From positions 32,967-96,966 of the forward strand of contig JADLCT010000043.1 of assembly GCA_020847045.1 (NCBI GenBank): DNA of 64,000 bases, read 5' to 3'. Every line of letters starts with the position of its first letter. Position 1 is the first letter of the stretch. The notes under the pieces were generated by a model. That model was not told the DNA's origin. It ran no database searches and worked only from the letters and a program-made list of their open reading frames with translations. Below are positions 8,155 through 17,385 of the stretch, piece by piece. This DNA comes from Bryobacterales bacterium (GTDB lineage: Bacteria; Acidobacteriota; Terriglobia; Bryobacterales; Bryobacteraceae). Position numbers and translations under genes: made by a program.

Positions 8155-9107
8155 TGGGCTTTGGACGTTTCGAGCGCGCGGCCGTCATCGGCACCGGCAT
8201 GATGGGGCCGGGCATCGCGCTGACGCTCTCGCTTGGCGGCGTCTGGGCGCGCCTGGTCAGCCGGTCGGAGGAGGGCGCGCGCGAGGGTCTGCGTAAGGCG
8301 CATGAGCAGCTCACCGTTCTGGAGCGGAACGCCCTCATCGGGACGGACCGCGCCGCCTTTGCGCGCGAAACCCTCAGCGCCGGAACCGACCTGGAGGACA
8401 GCGTCCGGCAGGCCGGGCTAGTCGTCGAGTCGGTGATCGAGGACATGGCGTTCAAGCAGTCGCTCTTTGCACAGCTCGATGCCTGGGCGCGGCCCGAAAC
8501 GATTCTCGCCAGCAACACCTCCGGACTCTCCATCACTGAGATCGCCTTGCCGTGCGCCAACGCCGCACGCGTGATGACGGCGCACTTCTGGAATCCGCCC
8601 CACATCATGCCGCTGGTGGAAATTGTCCGCGGCGCGCGGACCGATGCCGCTCTCGCCGAGCAGCTCCGCGCCCTGCTGGCGCACTGCGGCAAGGCCGTGG
8701 TGATGGTAAAGAAGGACCGGCCTGGCCAGCTCGGCAACCGCCTCCAGATGGCCCTCTGGCGCGAGGCCATCTACATTGCGCAGGAGGGCATCGCCGATAT
8801 TGAAGACATCGACACCGCCGCCAAGCTCGGCTTTGGGCTGCGCCTTCCCGTCTATGGCATGTTGGAGCACGCCGATATGGTGGGGCTAGGGCTGGCCAGC
8901 GCCGTGCTCTCCAACGCCGCCCGCGATCTGTACAGCCTTCCTTCGCCGCCCGTCCTGCTTGCGCAGAAGGTCGAGGCGGGCGAGACCGGCGCCGCCGCCG
9001 GCCGGGGTTTCTATGACTGGACGCGCCGCGACGCCGCCTCGGTCCGGGAACGGCGTGACGCCTTCGTGCTCGACTTTCTCCGGAACTGGCGTTCGTCCGG
9101 CGTCTGA
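8154..9107 (+). CDS. 3-hydroxyacyl-CoA dehydrogenase family oxidoreductase
   Basis: The 317-residue enzyme has the NAD-binding Rossmann motif AAVIGTGMMGPGIAL at residues 8-22. The family motif SNTSGLSITEIA and the active-site HFWNPPHIMPLVEIV segment (catalytic His) follow, and the C-terminal 3HCDH domain starts at about residue 180. That is the length of stand-alone HBD/L-gulonate-dehydrogenase-like proteins, without an enoyl-CoA hydratase module. It starts inside the preceding stop (TGATG). Beside an ACS-type transporter it could oxidise an imported hydroxy acid; a butanoyl-CoA role is equally possible from sequence alone. Confidence 0.9.
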   Translation: MGFGRFERAAVIGTGMMGPGIALTLSLGGVWARLVSRSEEGAREGLRKAHEQLTVLERNALIGTDRAAFARETLSAGTDLEDSVRQAGLVVESVIEDMAFKQSLFAQLDAWARPETILASNTSGLSITEIALPCANAARVMTAHFWNPPHIMPLVEIVRGARTDAALAEQLRALLAHCGKAVVMVKKDRPGQLGNRLQMALWREAIYIAQEGIADIEDIDTAAKLGFGLRLPVYGMLEHADMVGLGLASAVLSNAARDLYSLPSPPVLLAQKVEAGETGAAAGRGFYDWTRRDAASVRERRDAFVLDFLRNWRSSGV

Positions 9108-9122
9108 GTGTGCGCGCCGGAC

Positions 9123-9575
9123 TTACTTCACCTGCATGGTCCGCACATACTCGGTAAGATTGCGCATGCGCAGGTGAGGGCTCGAGTTGTCGCCCCGCGC
9201 CAGCGAGCGGAACAAGTCACCCCACAGCGGCATCTCACGGCTTCCATGAGAGGCCAGCGGGACCGTTCCTTCCAGCACCCCAAATACGCGCAGCTGGGGA
9301 AATTTTCCGCCGTTATTCTTCGACAGCAGCGTTAAGTCACCCGGGGCCACTTTCAACGCCGCCACCGCCGGACCATCCCCTTTTCCCGCCACTCCGTGGC
9401 AGACGGCGCAGTAACTCTTGTACATCACCGCTCCGCTGGATGGGTCTGTCGAGCGGATGGGCGCCTGCTTGAGCTCCTTGGTTTGCGCCATGGACACCGT
9501 TGGCGCGGCCAGCAATGCGGCCGTCACCACAACTGGCGCTAGTAGATATGAGCGAAAGTGAAATCGTAGCGACAT
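9123..9575 (-). CDS. Exported c-type cytochrome
   Basis: The 150-residue protein has an N-terminal signal peptide ending near MAQ (about residue 30) and one haem-c motif, CAVCH, at about residue 57. The following GKGDGPAVAAL and a distal Met (REMPLWG) as the likely sixth ligand are typical of small class I periplasmic cytochromes. Its redox partner is not encoded here. A GlcG/HbpS-like protein follows upstream on the same strand, so both may act on haem or electron transfer in the periplasm. Confidence 0.88.
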   Translation of the reverse strand: MSLRFHFRSYLLAPVVVTAALLAAPTVSMAQTKELKQAPIRSTDPSSGAVMYKSYCAVCHGVAGKGDGPAVAALKVAPGDLTLLSKNNGGKFPQLRVFGVLEGTVPLASHGSREMPLWGDLFRSLARGDNSSPHLRMRNLTEYVRTMQVK

Positions 9576-9635
9576 GGTGGATTACTCCGCACTTAGTCAG
9601 AGCACGCCGCGTGCCATGCCGCCCGGTTGTCCTAC

Positions 9636-10097
9636 TTACTGCAGCAGCGCGTCAATCGCAGCCTGGCAGATGGCCTCGTCCACCTCCGAAGCCGCGCCGC
9701 TGGCCGCCATGGAGCCAATCGTCCGGCCGTCCACCTTGATGGGCAGGCCGCCCTGGTTCGGGAAGCCGTCCGGGAAGGCCAGCACCTGCAGGTTGCCGCC
9801 CTTCAACGCATCGGCTGCCGCCTTGGACGGACGTCCGTAGAGCGCCGCGTATTTGGCCTTCTTCTGCGCGAATTGAATCGTGTTCAACCCCGCGCCATCG
9901 GCTTTCTGCAAAAACAGAAGGTTGCCGCTTTCGTCCATGATGCACAGCGTCACCTGCACGCCCCGCTTGGCCGCCTCGGCCTCGGCCACGGACACCAGTT
10001 TTTTCACGGCCGCCAGATCCAGGAACTTCTTTGACGGCAAATCGACGGCGCCCAGCACGAAGCTGAGCGCCAGGAGCAACACAGTCAGTTTCAGCAT
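9636..10097 (-). CDS. Exported GlcG/HbpS-like protein
   Basis: The 153 residues begin with a short signal peptide (MLKLTVLLLALSFVLGA), followed by a complete GlcG domain: VTLCIMDESGNLLFLQKADGA, a central KKAKYAA helix, GGLPIKVDGRTIGSMAASGA and a C-terminal DEAICQAA helix. The domain binds haem in Streptomyces HbpS and is otherwise of uncertain role. A TACCCT hexamer 7 nt before the ATG, overlapping the end of pepA, suggests it can be transcribed by itself. It is followed by the cytochrome c gene. Confidence 0.88.
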   Translation of the reverse strand: MLKLTVLLLALSFVLGAVDLPSKKFLDLAAVKKLVSVAEAEAAKRGVQVTLCIMDESGNLLFLQKADGAGLNTIQFAQKKAKYAALYGRPSKAAADALKGGNLQVLAFPDGFPNQGGLPIKVDGRTIGSMAASGAASEVDEAICQAAIDALLQ

Positions 10098-10104
10098 GGG
10101 CTTC

Positions 10105-10110
10105 AGGGTA
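10105..10110 (-). promoter_or_regulatory. -10-like hexamer TACCCT for the GlcG-like gene
   Basis: TACCCT lies 7 nt before the ATG at 10097, immediately after the pepA stop codon. The spacing fits leaderless initiation. Confidence 0.35.
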
Positions 10111-11580
10111 TCAGCCCTTCCAACCCATCGCCAGTTCCACGAAAGTCCGCACGCAGACGCCGGTGGGGCCCTTGGCCATCCACGGCTTGCCTTCGTCGAG
10201 CCACGCTGTGCCGGCGATGTCCAGGTGAACCCACGGCGTCGGGTCGGCGAATTCCTTCAGGAAATAGGCCGCCGTGATCGACCCGCCCCAGCGCGTGCCG
10301 ATGTTCTGGAGGTCTGCGAACGGGGATTCCAACTGCTTCTTGTAGTCGTCGTCCAGGGGCATCCGCCACATGGTTTCGGCGGCCGACTGCGACGCCGCCA
10401 GCACGGCGCCGTACCACTCGTCGTCGTTGGAAAACGCGCCAATGTGCACATGGCCCAGAGCCACCACGATGGAGCCGGTCAAGGTCGCCGCGTCGATCAT
10501 GTGCGTGACTCCCAGCTCGCGTTGCGCATAGGTGATGGCGTCGATCAGAATCAGCCGGCCCTCGGCGTCGGTATTCAGAACCTCCACAGTCTTTCCGTTC
10601 AGCGACTTCACGATGTCACCGGGCCGCTGCGCCTTGCCGCCGACGTGGTTTTCCACCGCCGGAATCAGCGCCGTTACCTTGACGGGAGGCTTCAACTGCG
10701 CGATCGCCCGCATGGCGCCGATGGCCGCCGCGCCGCCCGCCATGTCGTACTTCATCTTCTCCATGCCGTCGGAGGGCTTGATCGACACGCCGCCCGTGTC
10801 GAAGGTGACGCCCTTGCCAATGATGCCCAGGTGGCCCATGGCGGCCTGTCCGGCGGGTTCATAAGTCAGCACGATCAGCGCGGGTGGAAAGGCCGATCCC
10901 TGCGCCACGCCCAGCAGCGAGCCCATGCCCAACTGGGCCATCCGGTCGCGGTCCAGAATGTCGCAACCGAGCCCCAGCGGACCGGCCATGGCTTGCGCGC
11001 GCGCGGCCAGTTCGAGAGGTGGCAGCAGGTTGCCCGGCTCGTTCACGAGTTCGCGCGTGAAGTTCTGGCTTTCGGCGATGACGCGGGCGTGATGGAAGGC
11101 CGACTCGAGTCCCGGTGTCGCGCCACCCACGGCGATCAGGCAGTCGTCGATGCGCTTCTCGGCCTTGTCGCCGTTGGTCTTGTGCTGCTCGGGCTCAAAC
11201 TCGCCCAGAATCGCGCCCGATGTGGCCGCCGCCACCAGGTCCGGCGTCTGTTCGGGTTTGGCCAGCGCCACGGCGGCGCTTTTCGTTTTTCCCTTGGCCA
11301 GGCGCAGCGCCGCGCCCACGGCCTTGCGCACGGTGGCCGCCTTCAAGCCGTCGCGCTTGCCGCAGCCGGCCAGAATCACCCGGCGCGCCGCCAGGCCAGC
11401 CGGCGCATGCACCAACACCAGGTCCATGGGCTTGCCTTTGTACTCGCCGCTGGCGTACAACTCCGCCAGCACGGCATCGCAGGCGGCGCCCGTCACCGGC
11501 GCGGCATCTTCAAACGCGAGCACGATCAACGCTCCCGCTTCCACTTGGGCGAGCGGCGTCCGCTCGAATCGGATGTTCAT
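10111..11580 (-). CDS. pepA: Leucyl aminopeptidase (M17)
   Basis: This 489-residue cytoplasmic peptidase removes N-terminal residues. The C-terminal M17 domain holds the dimanganese/zinc site: GKGVTFDTGGVSIKPSDGM, the catalytic-Lys region KMKYDMAGGAA and the signature NTDAEGRL at about residues 336-343. The N-terminal domain is the usual macro-like module. I chose the ATG at 11580 (MNIRFERTPLAQ) because the longer in-frame start adds 29 residues not typical of the family. It is divergent from cinA (153 bp gap), and no good ribosome-binding site is visible. Confidence 0.95.
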   Translation of the reverse strand: MNIRFERTPLAQVEAGALIVLAFEDAAPVTGAACDAVLAELYASGEYKGKPMDLVLVHAPAGLAARRVILAGCGKRDGLKAATVRKAVGAALRLAKGKTKSAAVALAKPEQTPDLVAAATSGAILGEFEPEQHKTNGDKAEKRIDDCLIAVGGATPGLESAFHHARVIAESQNFTRELVNEPGNLLPPLELAARAQAMAGPLGLGCDILDRDRMAQLGMGSLLGVAQGSAFPPALIVLTYEPAGQAAMGHLGIIGKGVTFDTGGVSIKPSDGMEKMKYDMAGGAAAIGAMRAIAQLKPPVKVTALIPAVENHVGGKAQRPGDIVKSLNGKTVEVLNTDAEGRLILIDAITYAQRELGVTHMIDAATLTGSIVVALGHVHIGAFSNDDEWYGAVLAASQSAAETMWRMPLDDDYKKQLESPFADLQNIGTRWGGSITAAYFLKEFADPTPWVHLDIAGTAWLDEGKPWMAKGPTGVCVRTFVELAMGWKG

Positions 11581-11733
11581 ATGTCTGTTGTAGCAGGAGC
11601 AGGCCGGCCGCGCCGCACCGCCCATGGAAAGCCCCGTGAACCAAAGGGACAGCAGGGTGCGGTCCAACTGCTTCAGCCGTCATTTGGCGCGCCATCGCCG
11701 GACGGCGAGCGTCATGGGCGATACTCAGAAGAC
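11581..11733. other. Intergenic region between divergent pepA and cinA
   Basis: These 153 bp hold no gene. A short hairpin (TCGCC-ggac-GGCGA, 11695-11708) and a GATACT hexamer near 11720 lie in the cinA leader. A near-miss box, TACAAC, lies 6 nt before the pepA ATG. Confidence 0.3.
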
Positions 11734-13002
11734 GTGAACGCAGAGATCATTGCCGTGGGCAGCGAGATGCTCACACCGCAGCGCACCGATACCAACTCTC
11801 TTTGGTTGACCGCCGAGTTGAATAGCCTCGGCATCGAGGTGGTGGCCAAGATCATCGTCGGTGACGACCGCCCACGCCTCACCGAAACCATTGCCGACGC
11901 CACGCGCCGCAGCGAGCTCGTGATCATCACCGGCGGGTTGGGACCCACAGAGGATGACCTGACACGTGAATGCGTGGCCGGCGCCACGCACCGCCAGTTG
12001 CGGTTTTCGCAGCCGTTGCTGGACGATCTGCTGGCGCGCTTTACCCGTTTAGGCCGCGCCATGGCCGAAAACAACAAGCGGCAGGCGTATCTCATCGAGG
12101 GCGCCGAGGCGTTGCCCAACCCGAACGGCAGCGCGCCCGGGCAGTGGTTGCGGCTCGCGCCGGACCGGCACATCGCCCTGCTTCCCGGCCCGCCCCGCGA
12201 GATGAAGCCGCTCTACACGGCGCAGGTGGGGCCTCGCCTGGCCGCGCTCATCCCGCCGCAGCACATTCGCGTGCTCACCTTCCGCATTGCCGGCATGGGG
12301 GAGTCCGACGTCGATTCCTTGGTGGCGCCGGTCTACTCACGATACAAGAATCCGGTGACCACCATCCTGGCCAAGCCGGGCGATGTCGAGTTGGACTTCC
12401 GCGCCCGCTGCCAGACGGTAGCCGAAGCCGACGCGTTGCTGGCCGAGGTGGGCGCGAAGGTGGAGGAACTGCTGGGCGAGCGCATCTATTCGCGCGACGG
12501 CTCTCCGCTGGAGGCCGCCACAGGAGCTCTGCTGCGCGCCCGGAAAGCCACGCTGTCGGTGGCCGAAAGCTGCACGGGCGGTCTTCTGGCCGAGCGCATC
12601 TCCTCCGTACCGGGCAGTTCCGAGTATTTCAACGGCGGCTTTGTTGTCTACTCGCGCGGTTTGAAACACGCGCTGCTGGGCCTTCCCATGGAGGAGATCT
12701 CCGGGCCCCTCGTCTATGGCGAGGCGGCCGCCCGGGCGCTCGCCACGGCTACGCGCCAGCGAACGGGCTCGGACTATGCCATCGCCATCACCGGCGTGGC
12801 CGGGCCCGGTCCCGATGAGGGCTTTGCGCCAGGACACGCCGTGGTGGCCATCGCCTCGGCCGGGCCAACCGTGGCGCGCACGCTGACGCTGTTCGGAGAC
12901 CGCGGCCGCATTCGCTTCATGGCCACCCAGTCCGCGCTCGACCTGCTGCGCCGCAGTTTCCTGCTTCCCGCCGCCGGCCATCTTCCCCCAGCCGGCGCGT
13001 AG
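11734..13002 (+). CDS. cinA: CinA family protein (nicotinamide-nucleotide amidase type)
   Basis: The 422-residue protein has the two CinA domains: an N-terminal MoCF/ADP-ribose-pyrophosphatase domain (EIIAVGSEMLTPQRTDTNS, then TGGLGPTEDDLT) and a C-terminal NMN-deamidase domain with SVAESCTGGLLAERI and GVAGPGP. CinA recycles NMN to nicotinate mononucleotide and hydrolyses ADP-ribose. The start is a GTG at 11734 behind AGAAG; an in-frame open stretch extends far upstream but lies over pepA on the other strand and is not coding. It is followed by the tricorn gene on the same strand, 45 bp on. Confidence 0.93.
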   Translation: MNAEIIAVGSEMLTPQRTDTNSLWLTAELNSLGIEVVAKIIVGDDRPRLTETIADATRRSELVIITGGLGPTEDDLTRECVAGATHRQLRFSQPLLDDLLARFTRLGRAMAENNKRQAYLIEGAEALPNPNGSAPGQWLRLAPDRHIALLPGPPREMKPLYTAQVGPRLAALIPPQHIRVLTFRIAGMGESDVDSLVAPVYSRYKNPVTTILAKPGDVELDFRARCQTVAEADALLAEVGAKVEELLGERIYSRDGSPLEAATGALLRARKATLSVAESCTGGLLAERISSVPGSSEYFNGGFVVYSRGLKHALLGLPMEEISGPLVYGEAAARALATATRQRTGSDYAIAITGVAGPGPDEGFAPGHAVVAIASAGPTVARTLTLFGDRGRIRFMATQSALDLLRRSFLLPAAGHLPPAGA

Positions 13003-13034
13003 CCGAACCGGGCGTCCGCGGCGTGGCGGCGTGA

Positions 13035-13040
13035 CACAAT
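13035..13040 (+). promoter_or_regulatory. -10-like hexamer CACAAT for the tricorn gene
   Basis: CACAAT ends 7 nt before the ATG at 13048. Here the 7 nt also contain GAGGG, so the box may be fortuitous. Confidence 0.3.
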
Positions 13041-13047
13041 CAGAGGG

Positions 13048-16000
13048 ATGAAAGTCCTGCTTGCCTTCGCGGCCTGCGCCGCATTGCTGCCCGCCGCGAG
13101 CCACCAGTTATTCCGGCAACCCGCGCTCAGCGCGACGCAGTTGGTGTTCCACTATGCCGGCGATCTCTGGTCGGCGCCGCGCGAGGGCGGACAGGCACGG
13201 CGCTTGACGGCCTCCCAGGGAGACGAGCGCGACCCCTTCTTTTCGCCCGATGGCAAGTGGATCGCCTTCACGGGCGAGTATGACGGCAACACGGACGTGT
13301 TCGTGGTGGCGGCCGAAGGCGGTGTGCCCCGCCGCGTCACTTTTCATCCTGGGCCGGACATGGCGCGCGGGTGGACGCCGGACGGCAAGCGCGTGCTGTT
13401 CCGTTCCTCGCGCAACATGCCTTCGCGCGGCACGCGGCTTTACACGGCGGCTCTCGACGGCGCCACAGATGGAGCGGCGGAAGAGCTTCCTTTCCCACTC
13501 GCCGACAGCGGCGCGCTGGCGCCCGGTGGCGGCGTGATCGCCTATGAACCCATGCCCCCGGCCTTCACCTGGTGGAAACGCTACCGTGGCGGCCGCATGT
13601 CGAAAATCTGGCTGGGTTCGCTCGCCAATTCCACGGTCACCGAGATTCCACGCACGAAGTCGAACGACTTTAATCCGATGTGGGTCGCGGGCAAGGTCTA
13701 TTTTCTTTCGGACCGGGAAGGACCGTTCACGCTCTACTCCTATGATCCGAAGTCGAAGCGGGTGGCTCGCGCCGTCGCCAATACGGGTCTGGATTGGAAG
13801 TCCGCGTCGGCCTATGGTGACACAATCGCCTATGAACAGTTCGGCGGCCTCTATCTGTTCGACACCAAGACAGGCAAGGCGAAGCAGCCGCCCATCACCT
13901 TGACCGGAGACCTGCTCGAGGTCCGCCCCAGGTTGCAGAAGATCACACGGGTGGAGGGGGCCAACATCTCGCCATCGGGCGTGCGCGCGGTGTTCCAGGC
14001 GCGGGGAGAAATCTTCACCGTGCCCCTCGAAAAAGGCGACACGCGCAACCTGACACGCACGCCGGGTGCGGCCGAACGCGATCCCTCCTGGTCGCCCGAT
14101 GGCCGCTGGGTGACCTACTTTTCCGACGAGTCGGGCGAGTATGAGCTCGTGCTGCGCGAGCAGTCCGGCGCGGGGGAAACCAAACGTTTCCGGCTGGGCG
14201 AAACGCCAGGCTATTATTCGAATCCGGTCTGGTCGCCGGATTCAAAACGGCTCGCTTTCCTGGACAATGCCATGCGGCTGGCCTATCTGGAGATCGCCAC
14301 GGGGCGCGTGCGCGTGGTGGATGAGGACCGCTATGCCAGCCCGCGCGCGATGAGCCATGTGGCCTGGTCGCCCGGCGGCGGCTGGCTGGCCTACACGAAG
14401 CAGGACAAGAGTTCGCTGCGCCGCGTCTACGTCTATTCGCTCGCCGCGGCCAAGCCGGTGGCGGTCACCGATGGTCTGAGCGACGCCTACTCGCCCGTCT
14501 TCGACCGCGACGGCAAACATCTCTATTTTCTCGCCTCGACGAATCTCGGGCTGCAAATCGGTTGGCGCGACATGTCCAGTTATGACCGTCCCGTGACGGC
14601 GTCGGCCTATGTCGTGGTGCTGCGGAAAGACCTGCCTTCACCGCTGGCGCCGGAGAGCGACGAGGAAAAGGTGGCGGGCGAAATGAAAGCCGCCGCGCCG
14701 GCGCAAGAGAGCAAGAAGGAGACCGAAGAGGTCCGGATCGACTTCGACGGCATCAGCCAGCGCATACTGGCCCTGCCCATTCCGGCGCGCGACTACCGGG
14801 CCCTGATGGCGGGCAAAACCGGCGTGCTGTTCCTGGCGGCTTCCGGCGCACCCGGCGGCGCAGGCTCGGCCATCTACAAGTTCGATCTGAAAACGCGCAA
14901 AACCGGCCGTTTCCTGGAAGGAGTGGGCGCGGCCGTGCTTTCGGCCAACGGCGAGAAGATGCTGGTGTCGCTGGGCGGCAACCGCTGGAGCATCGCCAGC
15001 GCAAGCGCGCCGCCCAAGCCCGGCGACGGAGCGTTGAAGTTGGATGGCATGGAGGCCTGGGTGGATCCGCGCGCCGAGTGGAGCCAGATGTTCCGCGAGT
15101 CCTGGCGCGTGCAGCGTGATTTCTTTTACGACCCGAACCTGCACGGCGTGGACGTGAAGGCTCTGCAGGCCCGCTATGCGCCTTTCGTCGGCAACGTGGC
15201 CAGCCGCGGCGACCTCAGCTATCTGCTGGGAGAGATGATGGGCGAGTTCACGGCCGGCCACCTCTACATTCAGGGAGGCCAGCGTCCCGAGGTGCGCACC
15301 GTGCCGGGCGGCCTGCTGGGCTGCGACTTTTCGATCGAAAACGGACGCTACCGCTTCGCCAAGGTCTTCAACGGCGAGAACTGGAACCCGGAGGCGCGCG
15401 CCCCGCTCACACAGCCCGGCGTGAATGTACTGGCGGGCGAGTATCTGCTGGCGGTGAATGGCGAGGAGCTGCGCGCGGCCGGCAACATCTATCAACGGCT
15501 GGAGGCAACCGCGGGCAAGCAGGTGACGCTGCGCGTGGGCCCGGATCCTTCGGGCGCCGGAGCGCGCGAGGTGACCGTGACGCCCACGCCCACGGACGCC
15601 AGGCTGCGCTACCTCGACTGGATCGAGAGCAACCGGCGCACGGTGGAGCGTCTGAGCGGCGGCAAGCTGGCCTATGTGCACCTGCCCGACACCTCGCGCG
15701 GCGGCTACACGAACTTCAACCGCTACTACTTCGCCCAGTCGGGCATGGCGGGCGCGGTGATGGACGAACGGTTCAACGCGGGCGGTTCGCAGCCGGACTA
15801 CATCATCGACTACCTGCGCCGGCCCTTGAACCACTACCGCACGACGCGGCATGGCGAGGACTACCAGGGGCCCATCGGCGGCATCTTCGGGCCCAAGGTG
15901 ATGCTGATCAATGAATTCGCCGGCTCGGGCGGCGACTCCATGCCCTGGTACTTCCGCAAGGAGGGCGCCGGCAAGCTGATCGGCAAGACGACCTGGGGCG

Positions 16001-16284
16001 GGCTGGTGGGCGGCGGCGGCGGCTTCCCGCCGCTGCTGGATGGCGGCGTGGTGACGCCTCCCAGCACAGGCTGGTGGGATCCGGATACCGGCGAATGGGT
16101 GGCCGAAAACGTCGGCATCCACCCCGACATCGAGATCGACATGGAGCCCAAGGCCTGGCGCGCGGGCCACGACGTGCAGCTGGAGAAGGCCGTGGAGGTG
16201 CTGATGGCCGAATTGAGCAAGCCGCAACCGGCGAAGAAGCCACGGCCGCCGTTCCCGAACTATCACAAAGCGGCCGGGCGCTGA
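13048..16284 (+). CDS. Exported tricorn-type protease (S41 family)
   Basis: The 1078-residue protein carries a signal peptide (MKVLLAFAACAALLPAASHQ). An N-terminal beta-propeller of TolB/tricorn repeats follows (FFSPDGKWIAFTGEYDGNTDV, PSWSPDGRWVTYFSDESGEY). Next come a second propeller, a C1 helical domain near residue 690, a PDZ domain (about 755-855) and the catalytic domain, with the nucleophile Ser in NEFAGSGGDSMPWYF at about residue 956. It should cleave peptides to short oligomers. Archaeal tricorn is cytosolic, while this one looks exported. A linker rich in Glu and Lys (about 530-565) is typical of bacterial members. Confidence 0.92.
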   Translation: MKVLLAFAACAALLPAASHQLFRQPALSATQLVFHYAGDLWSAPREGGQARRLTASQGDERDPFFSPDGKWIAFTGEYDGNTDVFVVAAEGGVPRRVTFHPGPDMARGWTPDGKRVLFRSSRNMPSRGTRLYTAALDGATDGAAEELPFPLADSGALAPGGGVIAYEPMPPAFTWWKRYRGGRMSKIWLGSLANSTVTEIPRTKSNDFNPMWVAGKVYFLSDREGPFTLYSYDPKSKRVARAVANTGLDWKSASAYGDTIAYEQFGGLYLFDTKTGKAKQPPITLTGDLLEVRPRLQKITRVEGANISPSGVRAVFQARGEIFTVPLEKGDTRNLTRTPGAAERDPSWSPDGRWVTYFSDESGEYELVLREQSGAGETKRFRLGETPGYYSNPVWSPDSKRLAFLDNAMRLAYLEIATGRVRVVDEDRYASPRAMSHVAWSPGGGWLAYTKQDKSSLRRVYVYSLAAAKPVAVTDGLSDAYSPVFDRDGKHLYFLASTNLGLQIGWRDMSSYDRPVTASAYVVVLRKDLPSPLAPESDEEKVAGEMKAAAPAQESKKETEEVRIDFDGISQRILALPIPARDYRALMAGKTGVLFLAASGAPGGAGSAIYKFDLKTRKTGRFLEGVGAAVLSANGEKMLVSLGGNRWSIASASAPPKPGDGALKLDGMEAWVDPRAEWSQMFRESWRVQRDFFYDPNLHGVDVKALQARYAPFVGNVASRGDLSYLLGEMMGEFTAGHLYIQGGQRPEVRTVPGGLLGCDFSIENGRYRFAKVFNGENWNPEARAPLTQPGVNVLAGEYLLAVNGEELRAAGNIYQRLEATAGKQVTLRVGPDPSGAGAREVTVTPTPTDARLRYLDWIESNRRTVERLSGGKLAYVHLPDTSRGGYTNFNRYYFAQSGMAGAVMDERFNAGGSQPDYIIDYLRRPLNHYRTTRHGEDYQGPIGGIFGPKVMLINEFAGSGGDSMPWYFRKEGAGKLIGKTTWGGLVGGGGGFPPLLDGGVVTPPSTGWWDPDTGEWVAENVGIHPDIEIDMEPKAWRAGHDVQLEKAVEVLMAELSKPQPAKKPRPPFPNYHKAAGR

Positions 16285-16317
16285 CGGCCGGCCGGACCGT
16301 TGGGCGGGCGGCCCGGT

Positions 16318-17316
16318 CTATTTGGCAAAGTAGGCTTCGTCGAGCGTAACCGGGTTCTTGCGCCGCAGCTCTTCGAGGAACTTGCCGCGCAGCTCCGGCC
16401 CGCTCTTTTCCTTAATTTCAGTCTTTACCTCTTCGTAGGAGCGCTCTTTGTATTCGAGCGCCTGAATGATGTGGTAGCCGAACTGCGTCTTCACCGGCTC
16501 GCTGATCTGGTTCACTTGCAGCGCAAAGGCGGCCTGCTCGAACGGGGCCACCATCTGGCCCGCGGAGAAGAAGCCGAGATCGCCGCCGCGCGAGCCGGAG
16601 CCGGTGTCGTCGGACTCGGCCTTGGCGATGGCTTCGAAATCACCCTTATCGAGGAGCCGCTTGCGGATCTCCTGCGCCTTGGCGAAGGCTTCTGGATCGG
16701 TCAATTCCTTTTGCCCCTCGCGCAGGGGCACGGCCGAGCCGGGAACGCGAATCAGAATGTGCCGGGCGTGGAGCTGCCGGTAGATGGACTTGTTGCGGTC
16801 ATAGAAACCGCGAATAACAGACTCGTCCGAGGCCGCCTTCTTCATCTCGGCGTTCAGATAGCTGTTGGCGAGCGCCTGATCGGCCTGGAAAGCCAGTTGC
16901 GCGTGCACCTTCGGATCCTGATCGTATTTCACCGAACGCGCCTCGGCGGCCACCTGCATGACGTCGAGCAACTGGTTCACAAGGTTCCTGCGCGCCGGGC
17001 CGACGGTCATCGCCTGCAAATGCTCGGGCAGCCCGGCGATGAAGGTTTCAAACTGCGACTTGGTGATCCGCAACTCACCGGCCGAAGCCACCACGGGATC
17101 GCCCGGGGCTGGTGGGGCCGGGGCGGGCTTGGCTTTGGGGGCGGCCGCCTTCTTGGCCGCTGGTGGCGTGGTCCGTGCGGCCGGTTTGGCTGCGGCTTTG
17201 GCCGGTGCTTTGGCAGAGGCTTTGGTGGGCGCCGCGGGCGGCGCCGCCGGTCTTTGGGCCAGCAGGGCGGCCGCGCACACACTGGTCATCAACAAAGGGC
17301 GAAAGGGGAAACGCAT
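16318..17316 (-). CDS. Exported peptidyl-prolyl isomerase (PpiC/SurA type)
   Basis: The 332-residue protein has a signal peptide and then a low-complexity Ala/Pro/Lys linker (about residues 21-75). A SurA-like N-terminal helical domain precedes the parvulin rotamase domain (LHARHILIRVPGSA through GGDLGFFSAGQMVAPFE to TQFGYHII). It probably acts as a folding chaperone for exported or outer-membrane proteins. The linker is unusually long. TACACT 12 nt upstream of the ATG is a possible -10. It converges on the tricorn gene with a 33 bp gap. Confidence 0.92.
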   Translation of the reverse strand: MRFPFRPLLMTSVCAAALLAQRPAAPPAAPTKASAKAPAKAAAKPAARTTPPAAKKAAAPKAKPAPAPPAPGDPVVASAGELRITKSQFETFIAGLPEHLQAMTVGPARRNLVNQLLDVMQVAAEARSVKYDQDPKVHAQLAFQADQALANSYLNAEMKKAASDESVIRGFYDRNKSIYRQLHARHILIRVPGSAVPLREGQKELTDPEAFAKAQEIRKRLLDKGDFEAIAKAESDDTGSGSRGGDLGFFSAGQMVAPFEQAAFALQVNQISEPVKTQFGYHIIQALEYKERSYEEVKTEIKEKSGPELRGKFLEELRRKNPVTLDEAYFAK

Positions 17317-17328
17317 GATTCTCTCCCC

Positions 17329-17334
17329 AGTGTA
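17329..17334 (-). promoter_or_regulatory. -10-like hexamer TACACT for the PpiC gene
   Basis: TACACT lies 12 nt before the ATG at 17316, with GGGGAGAG between them. This fits a short leader carrying a ribosome-binding site. Confidence 0.35.
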
Positions 17335-17385
17335 GCGTGGCGGGCCGCGAGGCCATGGGCGCGCGGGCGAACCGCCTGAAGCGGG

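Noticed and set aside
9880..11733. Possible giant N-terminal extension of CinA
   Set aside because: The frame is open upstream only as a shadow of the GlcG-like and pepA genes; the extension composition is unlike a protein and CinA is complete from 11734.
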